From assembly GCF_900112395.1 (NCBI RefSeq), contig NZ_FOLN01000006.1:248001-312000 (forward strand): a stretch of DNA of 64,000 bases, read 5' to 3'. The position numbers and the translations under genes are program-made. Positions 1 through 9,218 of this stretch are shown piece after piece (within the stretch, counting starts at the first letter, position 1; every line of letters starts with the position of its first letter). Source of the stretch: Algibacter lectus. Lineage in GTDB: Bacteria > Bacteroidota > Bacteroidia > Flavobacteriales > Flavobacteriaceae. The notes below the pieces were generated by a model that did not search any database, was not told the origin of the DNA, and worked only from the letters and a program-made list of their open reading frames with translations.

Positions 1-1017
1 ATTTAAAAATCCCCAAATAATAAACGTCCAATTGGCACCATGCCAAAATCCACTGACTAAAAATATTATAAACGTGTTACGTACTTTCATCCAAGTGCCT
101 CCTTGACTGCCTCCTAAAGGAATGTATAAATAATCCCGAAACCATGTGGATAAGGATATGTGCCAGCGTCGCCAAAATTCGGCTATATCTCTTGAAAAAT
201 AGGGAAAGGCAAAGTTTTGCTTTAAGTCAAAACCAAATAATCTTGAAGTACCAATGGCTATATCAGAATACCCAGAAAAATCACCATAAATCTGAAAAGT
301 AAAAAACAACGCCCCCATTAACAATGTGCTTCCCGAATGCTCTGCCGAATTATTAAAGATTTGATTGGCATACTCGGCACAATTGTCTGCAATAACCACT
401 TTTTTAAAAAAGCCCCAAAGTATTTGTCTACATCCATCCACAGCTTGACTGTAATGAAATTGGCGCTTTTTATAAAATTGTGGTAATAAATGAGTCGCAC
501 GCTCTATAGGACCTGCCACTAATTGTGGAAAAAAACTAACAAAGGCTAAAAACGAAACGATATCTCTTGTAGGTTCTAGTTTTCGTTTATAAACATCTAT
601 AGTGTAACTTAAGGTTTGAAAGGTGTAAAAGCTAATACCAACAGGCAAAATAATATCTAAAGTATTAGGCTGAATTGGACTCCCAAAAAACGAGAAGGCG
701 TCAACAAAACTATCAACAAAAAAATTGTAATATTTAAAAAAACCTAAAAACCCTAAGTTAACAAGGATACTGGTCCACAACAACAACTTTCTTTTAGAGG
801 GTTGTGCTGTTTGGTTTAATTGGAATCCAATAGTGTAATCCACAAGAGAACTAAAAACAATTAAAGATAAAAAACGCCAATCCCACCAACCATAAAACAC
901 ATAACTAGCAACAACTAATAACGCATTTTGAAGTTTTAAATTTTTATTAGTTATAAACCAATAAAGTATAAAAACTATTGGTAAAAATAGGGCGAAGTCT
1001 AGGGAGTTAAAATACAT
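1..1017 (-). CDS. MBOAT family membrane O-acyltransferase (C-terminus cut by window edge)
   Basis: Reading the reverse strand from the ATG at 1017-1015 gives an open frame to the window edge, beginning MYFNSLDFALFLPIVFILYW. It is strongly hydrophobic with many membrane segments, and resembles AlgI/DltB-type MBOAT proteins: it has the typical block with VAGPIERATHLLPQF and later DIAEFWRRWHISLSTWFRDY, followed by SGFWHGANWTF, which carries the conserved MBOAT histidine. About 338 residues are visible of a usual 460-480. Such enzymes move acyl, often acetyl, groups onto exported polysaccharide. It abuts the stop of the next glycosyltransferase gene (stop at 1018-1020), so it is the downstream part of the polysaccharide operon and probably O-acylates that polymer. 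Family call firm; donor and acceptor unknown. Confidence 0.9.
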   Translation of the reverse strand, partial: MYFNSLDFALFLPIVFILYWFITNKNLKLQNALLVVASYVFYGWWDWRFLSLIVFSSLVDYTIGFQLNQTAQPSKRKLLLWTSILVNLGFLGFFKYYNFFVDSFVDAFSFFGSPIQPNTLDIILPVGISFYTFQTLSYTIDVYKRKLEPTRDIVSFLAFVSFFPQLVAGPIERATHLLPQFYKKRQFHYSQAVDGCRQILWGFFKKVVIADNCAEYANQIFNNSAEHSGSTLLMGALFFTFQIYGDFSGYSDIAIGTSRLFGFDLKQNFAFPYFSRDIAEFWRRWHISLSTWFRDYLYIPLGGSQGGTWMKVRNTFIIFLVSGFWHGANWTFIIWGFLN

Positions 1018-1902
1018 TTATCCAGAATAATTTAGTCCTTTTAGTTTTTTTATAATGTGTAACGTACTAGCTTTAACAGGACGTCTATATCTTAAAATCG
1101 TGGGCAACTTTAAAAGTGTCGATAAGCAAACATATACAAAAGCTTTAAAATACTTAAAGTCTTTTAAAGCATACTTTTTAAAATTATGCAATAACAATTT
1201 AGCTATTTTTATTAAAGGCGACTTATAATACACAAGATACAAACGTATTGTATTTTTTAATTGATGTTCAAATCTAAAATAATTTTTACCTTGTAATTTC
1301 CTTTTTATAATATCCACACGATGGTTTACTATTATTTTAGAATTGTAGACTATTTGATAGCCTAAATCTAAAACCTCTAAAGCCAAAGCTGGTTCTTCAC
1401 CATAAATATCAATCCAAACAGGAAAACCTCTTGAGGCATCATACGCTTCCTTCTTAATAGCAAATCCACAACCAATAAAATCATTTGTATAATACGATTC
1501 AGTATATTTTGCAAAACTTAAAGCCTCATTATCGGATTTGTATAACCCTCTTATTTCTTGAAAAGCGATTATACCAAGGTTGGGATTGGCACTAAAATCT
1601 TCTTCAATAGATTTTATAAAGGCTTCACTTATTGGGTGTGCATCATCATCTAAGCCAATAAGAATTTGTCCTTTCGCTTTATTATATAAGCTATTTCTGG
1701 CTGGTGAAGCACCAATGTTTTTTTTAGATACTGTCCAATTAACCCAGTCAAAATCATTAATAATGGTTTCGGTTTTGGAACAACCATCTATAAAAACCAA
1801 CACTTCATGAATAGAAAAATCTATTAAAGATTTCAACTTCTTTAATGTATAAGCTAAATCTTCTGGTCTATTTTTTGTGACTATTAAAAAAGAAATTTGC
1901 AT
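1018..1902 (-). CDS. GT2 family glycosyltransferase
   Basis: The 294-residue product starts with the GT-A nucleotide-binding strand (ISFLIVTKNRPEDL), has an acidic metal-binding cluster at residues 85-87 (LIGLDDDAHP), and a later IYGEEP segment that fits the catalytic-base region of GT2 enzymes. The C-terminal third is basic and moderately hydrophobic, suggesting membrane association. It directly follows the GT4 gene at 1903 with no spacer. The sugar it transfers cannot be told from sequence. It is likely to add one residue of the repeat unit on the cytoplasmic face of the inner membrane. Confidence 0.88.
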   Translation of the reverse strand: MQISFLIVTKNRPEDLAYTLKKLKSLIDFSIHEVLVFIDGCSKTETIINDFDWVNWTVSKKNIGASPARNSLYNKAKGQILIGLDDDAHPISEAFIKSIEEDFSANPNLGIIAFQEIRGLYKSDNEALSFAKYTESYYTNDFIGCGFAIKKEAYDASRGFPVWIDIYGEEPALALEVLDLGYQIVYNSKIIVNHRVDIIKRKLQGKNYFRFEHQLKNTIRLYLVYYKSPLIKIAKLLLHNFKKYALKDFKYFKAFVYVCLSTLLKLPTILRYRRPVKASTLHIIKKLKGLNYSG

Positions 1903-3054
1903 TTATTGGTTTGCGGAATAAACGGTTTGGTATAGGGTTTCTATTTTGGATTGCAAGGTAACACGATTATAATTTTCTTGGATGAAATCGATATTAAAAT
2001 TTTGAGCTTGTCGTCTTAAAGTATCATTTTGAAGCGCATTTTTTACATGACATGCAATTTCAGTTTCATCTAAAGGATTAGTTATCAAATAGCCATTACT
2101 ATTATGCGTAATCACTTCTTCTGTAACGTGTCCTGGATTAGATTGAATTGGAAAAGCTCCCATTGACATGGCTTCTAAAAGTGCATTGGGCATTCCGTCG
2201 GAAATACTATTCGCTATATGAATACAGCTTTGTCCCATAACAGCCAATAAGTCTGTATTTTGAATAAATTTATGTCTAGAATATACAGTAATATTAAAAT
2301 CTGAAAGTTGTTTTGAGGCTTTTATTTGTCGCTGAATAACGTCATCTGCGCTGTAAATAACAATATGTTTATTATAAAATAAGTCTTTTGAAACTAAAAG
2401 CAAGGCATCTAAAACTTTAGACGCTTTGCCAACACCATCATCATAACCTTTAATTAAAATAAGCGGTCTTTTATCGAAGGGGTTAATCTTAGATGTTTGG
2501 ATAGTTAACCCTCCATTACCAGGAAACACGCCTAAAAATTGATTTTTATAACCATTTTTTAAAACTAACTTATAATCGCGTTTACAATCTGTGATTAAAT
2601 AATTAGCACGTGTGCAAAACTGCTGCAATGCTTGTTTTGAGACACCTAATTGCTTAAAATAAAACACATCACTGCCCCAAGATGAATAGATAAATGGTAT
2701 TGTATTGTCTAACATTATGGGCAGAATAGGCAATCCTGCTAACTGCATTTCAAAACAATGTACAATATCTGGTTGTATACGATCTATAGTACTTTGAAAA
2801 GTTTTTAAAACGCTGTTTTCATTATTTTTCTGAATGTTTTTATATAGATTAGGTAAGTGTTTTTTTATTGTACTTCTAAAAGGAAAATCCCATTTTAACT
2901 TCCAGCCTTTTATTTGAGTAACCCACTCTATTTTTGAAGATTTAGGTCCTCCATCAGTCACGTCAAACCAATACACCTCATAGCCAGACTGCTTCAATTG
3001 GTTAACCCACTGAAAAAAGTGATGGTTTGGAATGGCTACCATTAAAATCTTCAT
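1903..3054 (-). CDS. GT4 family glycosyltransferase
   Basis: The 383-residue product opens with a GT-B N-terminal Rossmann strand (MKILMVAIPNHHFFQW). Near the C-terminus it carries the GT4 donor-binding signature SDGMPNALLEAMSMGAFPI followed by HVTEEV, giving the EX7E-like arrangement of retaining GT4 enzymes. The middle includes YSSWGSDVFYF, a common segment in bacterial GT4 proteins. It overlaps the start of the upstream GT2 gene by one base (stop/start at 3054), showing tight coupling in the operon. Substrate unknown. Confidence 0.88.
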   Translation of the reverse strand: MKILMVAIPNHHFFQWVNQLKQSGYEVYWFDVTDGGPKSSKIEWVTQIKGWKLKWDFPFRSTIKKHLPNLYKNIQKNNENSVLKTFQSTIDRIQPDIVHCFEMQLAGLPILPIMLDNTIPFIYSSWGSDVFYFKQLGVSKQALQQFCTRANYLITDCKRDYKLVLKNGYKNQFLGVFPGNGGLTIQTSKINPFDKRPLILIKGYDDGVGKASKVLDALLLVSKDLFYNKHIVIYSADDVIQRQIKASKQLSDFNITVYSRHKFIQNTDLLAVMGQSCIHIANSISDGMPNALLEAMSMGAFPIQSNPGHVTEEVITHNSNGYLITNPLDETEIACHVKNALQNDTLRRQAQNFNIDFIQENYNRVTLQSKIETLYQTVYSANQ

Positions 3055-4001
3055 TATAATTTAAATAGGGGTTTAAATTTAGTATCTCCTTTTTTTACAA
3101 TTTTAAAAATAGAGTAGAAAAATATAATACGAAACAGTTTTACTTTCAACTTAAAACTATAAGCCAATTTATGGTTTTTAATAAAATTTAAACACTGTTG
3201 TGCGGATTTAAAATCACGCTCAGCAAGTGCTAACCTAAAAAAACCTAAAGTCATTTTTAATATAGCCAGTTTTATTGGCTTTGCACTTGATAAATGTAAT
3301 ACGGTCTTTTTGGCTTCAAAATAAGAGGCTAAACCATAAGACACGTTACTATAAAAACTATTGGTGGAAGAGCTTGATCCTACACGATAAAATATTAAAG
3401 GTATATTGATTATAGCGTATGTTTTATCTTGTGATAATGCTCTGGCATACAACTCATGATCTTCAAGAATATGCAAATCTTCTCTAATCGGTAAATAAGG
3501 TTTTAAGCTTGAGGCTTTCCATAGTGGAGCTACCATTAGCATAGGAAAAGTACCTGTAGTAAAATCCTCGAATACATTTTTACTAGGTTTAATATAGGGT
3601 TGCTTAGCTGATGAAAATAAATTTGTATCAAATGCTCCAGTAAATTCTTGTAACTGACAAATTACAAAATCATGGGTTTTGATGGCTTCAATTTTTAGCT
3701 GAAGGTGATTGGGATGCATGACATCGTCACTATCAAAAAACTGAATATAATTACCTGACATTTTGGTGATAGCAAAGTTTCGGCAACTACTGGGTCCTTT
3801 TGCAAATTCTAAAGGACGATTATACAATTGAAAGCGATTATCTCCTTTAATTAGATTATTAGTAATATTATAGGTGTTATCTGTGCTACCATCATCCACT
3901 ATAATACACTCCCAATTTGCATAGGTTTGTGCTTTAATAGAGTTAAGGGTCTCTTCTATTAAATGTTGGCGATTGTATATTGGGATTATGATGGATATCA
4001 T
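3054..4001 (-). CDS. GT2 family glycosyltransferase
   Basis: The 315-residue product has the canonical GT2 start MISIIIPIYNRQHLIEETL, the AQTYANWECIIVDDGSTDNT block, and the DxDD metal motif at residues 90-93 (QFFDSDDVMHP). The N-terminal 95 residues are closely similar to those of the genes at 4001 and 9219, so the three look like paralogues from local duplication. Its start overlaps the stop of the gene at 4001 by one base. It probably adds one sugar of the repeat unit. Confidence 0.88.
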   Translation of the reverse strand: MISIIIPIYNRQHLIEETLNSIKAQTYANWECIIVDDGSTDNTYNITNNLIKGDNRFQLYNRPLEFAKGPSSCRNFAITKMSGNYIQFFDSDDVMHPNHLQLKIEAIKTHDFVICQLQEFTGAFDTNLFSSAKQPYIKPSKNVFEDFTTGTFPMLMVAPLWKASSLKPYLPIREDLHILEDHELYARALSQDKTYAIINIPLIFYRVGSSSSTNSFYSNVSYGLASYFEAKKTVLHLSSAKPIKLAILKMTLGFFRLALAERDFKSAQQCLNFIKNHKLAYSFKLKVKLFRIIFFYSIFKIVKKGDTKFKPLFKL

Positions 4002-4957
4002 TATCTAAAAACTATGGTTTTAAGTATATAAAAACGCGACTTAAAACTATCTAAAATTGACATTTGAGGGTTATAATATACAAATTGAAGTCTTGAATAA
4101 TAAGCAATAACATAATTAATGCGTTTAACAAAACTAGTCTCGAAGCGTAACGCAGCGTAAAAAGCCCATAATGCCTTTTTAGAGATCGTCTTGTTAAAAT
4201 TAGGATCAATACTTATAGTGTGCTCCTTGGCTAATTTTAAGCATTGATAGCGATAATAAAACACATCAAATAATTTCTTTTTTGTTAAATTAGCTTTGGC
4301 GCTTATTTGACTATCATGTCCATCTCCACTCCTAATAGTTGCTAAAACAGTCTCGATAATTTCAACTTTTAAAGATTGTATTGCTAACATACGAATATGA
4401 AACTCGTTATCTTGATAACGCATAATGGTTTCATCAAATAGTGGTTTATCAACCAGAAAAGTTTTTTTCCACATAAAACCACACGTTTGAATTTCAATAG
4501 TTTCCATTGCGTAATTATAGAATAAACTTTTTCCGTTATCATATTCAAATTTACTATCTCTAAACGCGGTTAATTGATAGTTTGCATAATTATTTCTGTG
4601 AATTACTGCATCTGTATTAGCTTTAAATTCTGCTATTTTTTTTTCTAAAAAAGCAGGCTTCATAATGTCATCACTATCAAACCAATTTATATACTGTCCT
4701 TTTGCTAAAGTAAAACCATAATTACGACAACTATTTGCGCCTTTAACCAAATGATTTGGTCGTTTTATAAACTTAAATCTATTGTTTTTTTTTGAATATT
4801 CTGCTATGGTTTGTTCTGTATTATCTGTACTTCCATCATCAATAATAAGGCATTCCCAATTAGTATAGGTTTGTGCTATAATTGAATCCAGCGTCATTTT
4901 TATAATAGACTCTCGATTAAAAACTGGGATGATTATGGAGATTAAAGATGTATACAC
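4001..4957 (-). CDS. GT2 family glycosyltransferase
   Basis: The 318-residue product shows the GT2 Rossmann start (SLISIIIPVFNRESI), AQTYTNWECLIIDDGSTDNT, and the metal motif FDSDD at residues 93-97. It is paralogous with the genes at 3054 and 9219; the conserved NWECxxxDDGS block is near-identical at DNA level too. The C-terminal half diverges, as expected where acceptor specificity sits. Translation is coupled to the next gene by a one-base overlap. A truncated GT2 remnant lies immediately upstream at 4958-5287. Confidence 0.88.
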   Translation of the reverse strand: MYTSLISIIIPVFNRESIIKMTLDSIIAQTYTNWECLIIDDGSTDNTEQTIAEYSKKNNRFKFIKRPNHLVKGANSCRNYGFTLAKGQYINWFDSDDIMKPAFLEKKIAEFKANTDAVIHRNNYANYQLTAFRDSKFEYDNGKSLFYNYAMETIEIQTCGFMWKKTFLVDKPLFDETIMRYQDNEFHIRMLAIQSLKVEIIETVLATIRSGDGHDSQISAKANLTKKKLFDVFYYRYQCLKLAKEHTISIDPNFNKTISKKALWAFYAALRFETSFVKRINYVIAYYSRLQFVYYNPQMSILDSFKSRFYILKTIVFR

Positions 4958-5287
4958 TTAATTTATAGTTTTATTTAGTAAGTGTTTTTTTACACTATTT
5001 AAACTAGTGACACCTTTAAAATTTACAGCATTATTTTTAATAACGTATACTGCTTTTAATATAATTTGCTGCGCGATTAATAAATTAATTAACTTAACGT
5101 AAAACAATAGATCAGGAGCACAAATATTGCAGCTATATACATTTACTATTACAAAACTATTATCTGTAGATTTATTATCTACGATAATAAACCCATCAAA
5201 ATCAATAGAATACATTTGTTTTAAATTAGATAAAACCTTTTCTAAATGGTTTGCTTCATATTTATTTCTAATTGCAATACTAAACAT
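4958..5287 (-). pseudogene. Truncated GT2 glycosyltransferase remnant
   Basis: This 109-codon frame begins like a GT2 enzyme (FSIAIRNKYEANHLEKVL, then DGFIIVDNKSTDNSF, matching the usual VVDNxSTDxS block). It loses GT2 character after about residue 50 and stops where a full enzyme would have another 200 or more residues. The metal-binding DxD is absent. In a neighbouring frame around 5045-5080 the sequence reads FINRAANYIKSS, which resembles the GT2 segment after the DDGS block and hints at a frameshift plus a larger deletion. It sits between two intact GT2 genes, so it is best read as a decayed copy, unlikely to be active. Confidence 0.75.
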
Positions 5288-5294
5288 TTATAAG

Positions 5295-6326
5295 TTATAC
5301 TTTATTATTATTAAAAAATATTAGAGCTTTGATATACAATTTTACCTTTTCTGAAAAGCTGAAATTTACATCAGTTAATTGGGATATTTCTTTAAGCTCC
5401 CCAATATACTTTGGACTATACATACTATTAGCTTTGAAATACTGATTTATAGCTTCTGTTTGAAACGTTTGAATAATAGTTATTAATTTTTTAGAATCAA
5501 ATAACCCACTACTATTTGCTTTCAAAGCTTTATTATTCAAATTAATTAAAGCTTTAAGCTCTTTAAAATTTAAACGTTCGGTAAACGAAAACTGTTTAAT
5601 ATAAGCTTGTTTTTCAAATTCAGAATAGTCAAAATCAAGTTGACTTAACATATTAAATCGAGATAAACTGGCACTTTTACGCTGAATTTCTTTTTTAGTA
5701 ATCGAGACTTGATTGTCGTGCACACGATACAAAAATAACACCTCTTGAAGGTTGTGCAGCTGTCCTACTTGTGATAGTCTTACCCATAAATCATAATCTT
5801 CTGCAGGCTCATAAGCTGTGTTGTAATTAATATTGTGTTGTTGCAATACAGATGCTTTAATCATAGCAGTAGGATGACCAATACAAGAGTCTTTTAACAA
5901 TCCAGTTTTTATTTGTTCATGATATTCTGGAGCTTGAATTATAGTGTCAGTATCTATTAGTTTAAAAATAGATCCACAAACTACAATTTCGTCGTTTTGT
6001 TCTAAAATATGTACTTGTTTTTCAAACCGGTTTGGTAAACTAATGTCATCTCCATCCATTCTTGCAATATACTTTCCTTTAGCAATGGTTAATCCATAAT
6101 TTAAGCTATTGGTATATCCAGAATTTTTAGGCTTAACTATTAGGTTGATGCGTGGGTCATCAAATGTTTTTATAATATCTACTGTAGCATCTGTACTGCA
6201 ATCGTCAATAATAATACATTCAAAATGGGTATAGGTTTGATCTAAAACGCTTTGTATAGCTTCTTGTACATATTGCTCGCAGTTGTAAGTGGGTATTAAA
6301 ACGGTTATAAGTGGTTGGTGAGTCAT
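5295..6326 (-). CDS. GT2 family glycosyltransferase
   Basis: The 343-residue product has the GT2 start PLITVLIPTYNCEQYVQEAI, the ECIIIDDCSTDAT block and the metal motif ARMDGDD at residues 89-94. It also has the ED-containing segment AYEPAEDYDLWVRLSQ that forms the catalytic base region in WcaA-like GT2 proteins. It is a different subgroup from the paralogues at 3054, 4001 and 9219. It starts one base after the stop of the fucosyltransferase gene and is part of the same operon. Acceptor and donor are unknown. Confidence 0.9.
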   Translation of the reverse strand: MTHQPLITVLIPTYNCEQYVQEAIQSVLDQTYTHFECIIIDDCSTDATVDIIKTFDDPRINLIVKPKNSGYTNSLNYGLTIAKGKYIARMDGDDISLPNRFEKQVHILEQNDEIVVCGSIFKLIDTDTIIQAPEYHEQIKTGLLKDSCIGHPTAMIKASVLQQHNINYNTAYEPAEDYDLWVRLSQVGQLHNLQEVLFLYRVHDNQVSITKKEIQRKSASLSRFNMLSQLDFDYSEFEKQAYIKQFSFTERLNFKELKALINLNNKALKANSSGLFDSKKLITIIQTFQTEAINQYFKANSMYSPKYIGELKEISQLTDVNFSFSEKVKLYIKALIFFNNNKV

Positions 6327-6327
6327 A

Positions 6328-7149
6328 TTATAGTTTTATCCAACGTTTGGGTACAACATCTGTATAATCATACTGCTCTCCATTAAACCATTGTTTGGGT
6401 GCAATAACTATCTTGTTTGGATTAGTGTTTAACCACGCAGACCACCAACTAAAACTACTATTAGCAATAATATTATGCTGACAGTTGGACATGAGTTTAA
6501 TATCTTCAAATGCAGTAGATGCATCATTAAAATCGACATAAACGGTGTTATATTTAGTTTTAAAATTGGCTTTTACCCAGTCCATATCGTCTGAAAACAC
6601 ATAATAAGTTGGCTGTTCTATTTTGTTTTCAATAACAATCATAGCCTCTCTATAATATTCCTCTTTAGAAGTATTATGCACCTCATGTGTTAAAAAATCA
6701 CCTCGTCTAATATGAATAGATACTGCATTGGTCTTTGACATTTCTACCAATAGGTTTTGGGTTTGTTTTTTTAAAGGTGAAACAATTTTAAAATCGTTTA
6801 AAATATCGTTTCTATAAGTTATAAAATAGTCTTCTGCCTGAAAGTAACCCTGTAACAGAATGTTTTTGGTTATAATGTTAAAGACTTCTGGGTTAAATCT
6901 AAAAGACTGTTCGTTGTAATAAGTAGTCAATTTTAGTTTGTTTTCTAACTTTCTAATCCACTTACTTTTTTGCCTAAATGGTTTTGCATTAATGTTAAAA
7001 TGATGCAAATCAAAAGCACGTAACTTGTAATCGTCAAAACCTGATAAATCTAGTCTTAATTCTTGTTTAGTATGTAAGGCTAGTGCTTTAGCTGCAGCAT
7101 ACTGAAACATTTGATTACCCAAACCTCCTATTAGTTTTACAATTACCAA
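6328..7149 (-). CDS. GT11 family alpha-1,2-fucosyltransferase-like protein
   Basis: The 273-residue product matches GT11: it starts VIVKLIGGLGNQMFQYAAAK, the GLGNQMFQYA block that defines the family, has the HxRRGDF motif at residues 146-152 (SIHIRRGDF), and near the end ANSSFSWWSAWLN. GT11 enzymes transfer fucose from GDP-fucose to a terminal sugar in bacterial O-antigens, Helicobacter Lewis structures and animal blood-group antigens. Length is typical. Its presence suggests the polymer carries fucose or a related deoxyhexose, though no GDP-fucose synthesis genes lie in the window. Confidence 0.9.
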   Translation of the reverse strand: MVIVKLIGGLGNQMFQYAAAKALALHTKQELRLDLSGFDDYKLRAFDLHHFNINAKPFRQKSKWIRKLENKLKLTTYYNEQSFRFNPEVFNIITKNILLQGYFQAEDYFITYRNDILNDFKIVSPLKKQTQNLLVEMSKTNAVSIHIRRGDFLTHEVHNTSKEEYYREAMIVIENKIEQPTYYVFSDDMDWVKANFKTKYNTVYVDFNDASTAFEDIKLMSNCQHNIIANSSFSWWSAWLNTNPNKIVIAPKQWFNGEQYDYTDVVPKRWIKL

Positions 7150-7152
7150 TGC

Positions 7153-7836
7153 TTATTGTTTTAATGTCCAATTTTCCCAAACAAACTCATATTGATAAGT
7201 TAAGTGATGGGTTTTAGATAATTCGGCTTGTATTTTTTTCATTCTTTCAGTTGCATTTGGGATAATAAAATCATGAAACTGAATTTGTAAATTTGTAAAT
7301 AAAGGTAGCATGTTATGTGCTATTAATTCCTCTAACACTTCATATTCACCACCTTCAATATTTACTTTTATCAAATCTATATGGTCAATATTATTAGTTT
7401 TTATAAAATCTACAATAGATTTAAGCTGAATGGTTTCTGTTAGTTTAGATTTAATATATACTGAGGACGAATTGTCTGTTAAACTAATTTGCATGGTTTG
7501 ATCTTGACCAGCTAAACCATACTGATACGCTTTAATTTTAGGGTTATCTGCAAATTGTTGCTTTATTATATTGTAAAACGATTGAATAGGCTCAAAAACA
7601 TAAATAGTAGATTGATATTTATTGTAAATATCTGCAGCAAACTCACCTTTATAACCTCCTAAATCAAATACTATGGATATATTATTTAAAGAATAATCAA
7701 AGCGTAAGGTTTCATCTCCTTTTACAGCAAACCATGGTTTGCAACGTTCGTGCTGTAGTTGATTTTGTTGGTTTTGCAGGTCTATTTGTTTTTTAAAAAG
7801 AATATATCTTAGTTTTCTTTTAATTTTTTTAAACAT
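7153..7836 (-). CDS. FkbM family methyltransferase
   Basis: The 227-residue product has a class I SAM-binding motif (IVFDLGGYKGEFAADI, about residues 54-69) and the FkbM pattern of an acidic strand end (VFEPI) followed by IDLIKVNIEGGEYEVLEEL. FkbM-type proteins O-methylate sugars or other hydroxyls and are frequent in polysaccharide loci. A lysine-rich N-terminal stretch precedes the domain. It lies three bases from the fucosyltransferase gene. A likely role is methylation of a sugar of the exported glycan; the target is unknown. Confidence 0.88.
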   Translation of the reverse strand: MFKKIKRKLRYILFKKQIDLQNQQNQLQHERCKPWFAVKGDETLRFDYSLNNISIVFDLGGYKGEFAADIYNKYQSTIYVFEPIQSFYNIIKQQFADNPKIKAYQYGLAGQDQTMQISLTDNSSSVYIKSKLTETIQLKSIVDFIKTNNIDHIDLIKVNIEGGEYEVLEELIAHNMLPLFTNLQIQFHDFIIPNATERMKKIQAELSKTHHLTYQYEFVWENWTLKQ

Positions 7837-7847
7837 GTAATATCTAT

Positions 7848-8900
7848 TTAATTGTTATCACCTAAAAAATCACGCTCTAAAAAATTGTAGATTTGGTCTT
7901 TAGTAAGTCCTTTTTGTTTATAAATCCATTGTTTAAAACCTTTGTACTTAAACATTTTTTTAAATATTTTTTCCGAAACTACATATTTAATAGGACTTGC
8001 TTTAAGAGTTTTAATAGTTTGAAAATTGTTATACTGTTTATGTTCTGTTTTTAAATTTTCAAACTCTTTTTCTATCCATTGTTCTAATGCGTTTCCCATA
8101 TGATACGCGTAATTATCATATGTCGCTAATTGATAACCTCCCATTTTAAGGATGGGTAAATCGTTGTAAAGATACTCGCTAGTTCCACCTAGTTTATAGT
8201 TACTATTGGTTAAAGGGATTTTATCAAACACCTCTTTTTTGTAAGTTCCCACAAAATGAGAATTACCAACTACAGCTTTAATTTTATTTTTACCTTCTAA
8301 AGTGGCAATAACATCTTTTAAATGTAGTTCTAAATCTGGCCAACCTACACTTTTTGCAAATTTGGTTAAGCCTTCCCGATTTTTTACTGGACTAAACTTT
8401 AATTTGTTTGAAAACAAATAATCCATCCAAATATTTCCTGTATGACGTAGTTGTGTTCTGTAGATTGGTACAGGACTAACCATTCCTGCTTTTGGAAAAG
8501 CCTCAAATGTTGCAATTACTTCTTTTTCCCAATCGTTTAAAAATAATACATCAGCGTCTGTAATAGTTATTAAACGCTCTTCTGCAGTGCGTAAAGCTTT
8601 TAATATACTATTTATTTTACCTATGGTTTCGGTTTCTATAATCAGCTCGTCAATATAATTATCTTCATATAATTTATATAGTTTTTCATTGACTATAGCT
8701 GTACTTCCATTTGATATAACAGAAATTTTTAAAGGTGAAATTGCTGTTTTTTGCACAGACAACAAACACATTTTAAATATCTTAAAAGCATCTTGATAAT
8801 ACCCTTCCTCATTTGGAATATATAAAGGAATAATTACACGATGCGAACAAGGTTGTAATTCTAGTGTTTTATTACGTACTATGTTTTCGCCTTTTCTCAT
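7848..8900 (-). CDS. GT-A fold glycosyltransferase (GT2-like)
   Basis: The 350-residue product is more divergent than the other GT2 proteins. It has a strand-plus-loop start (HRVIIPLYIPNEEGYY), a SxISNGS segment, and a clear DxD at residues 115-117 (LITITDADVLFLNDW), which binds the metal and nucleotide sugar in GT-A enzymes. The start ATG overlaps the TGA of the truncated gene upstream (ATGA at 8897-8900), so it may depend on translational coupling through a decayed gene. Substrate unknown. Confidence 0.75.
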   Translation of the reverse strand: MRKGENIVRNKTLELQPCSHRVIIPLYIPNEEGYYQDAFKIFKMCLLSVQKTAISPLKISVISNGSTAIVNEKLYKLYEDNYIDELIIETETIGKINSILKALRTAEERLITITDADVLFLNDWEKEVIATFEAFPKAGMVSPVPIYRTQLRHTGNIWMDYLFSNKLKFSPVKNREGLTKFAKSVGWPDLELHLKDVIATLEGKNKIKAVVGNSHFVGTYKKEVFDKIPLTNSNYKLGGTSEYLYNDLPILKMGGYQLATYDNYAYHMGNALEQWIEKEFENLKTEHKQYNNFQTIKTLKASPIKYVVSEKIFKKMFKYKGFKQWIYKQKGLTKDQIYNFLERDFLGDNN

Positions 8901-9211
8901 CTATGTGTTATGATAAATCTATTTAAATAACCTAAGCCTAAATTTGATAGGACTTTAGCAATATATAATTTGATTTTTATAGCTTTTCTACTTCCCCAAA
9001 CTATGGCATTTTTATTGGCAGCACCTATAATACTACCGATTACTATGTAATACGGTTTTATTATTTTTTTTATATAAGTGTTACTTTTATCTCTAGTTGT
9101 AAAAACAATTTTTTTTGAAAGTTTTTGAACCAAATATTTAGACATTAAGTCGCCATAGTTTTGCAAACCATCTTTTCTAAACTCTTTCCACCAGTGCAAT
9201 CTAACTATCAT
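8897..9211 (-). pseudogene. Truncated polysaccharide pyruvyl transferase-like remnant
   Basis: The 104-residue frame keeps what looks like the N-terminal part of a polysaccharide pyruvyltransferase-family protein: NYGDLMSKYLVQKLS followed by YYIVIGSIIGAANKNAIVWGS. Members are normally about 280-350 residues. Here the frame ends with unrelated basic residues, and the next gene begins at once, so the remaining two-thirds is deleted rather than frameshifted. The fragment is probably inactive, implying that a pyruvyl decoration was lost. It could still be kept because translation of the gene at 7848 overlaps its stop. The family call rests on a short region. Confidence 0.65.
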
Positions 9212-9218
9212 TACTTAA

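Noticed and set aside
318-500. Minus-strand 60-codon frame near the window start
   Set aside because: It is in another frame of the MBOAT gene, whose own frame (1-1017) shows clear family motifs.
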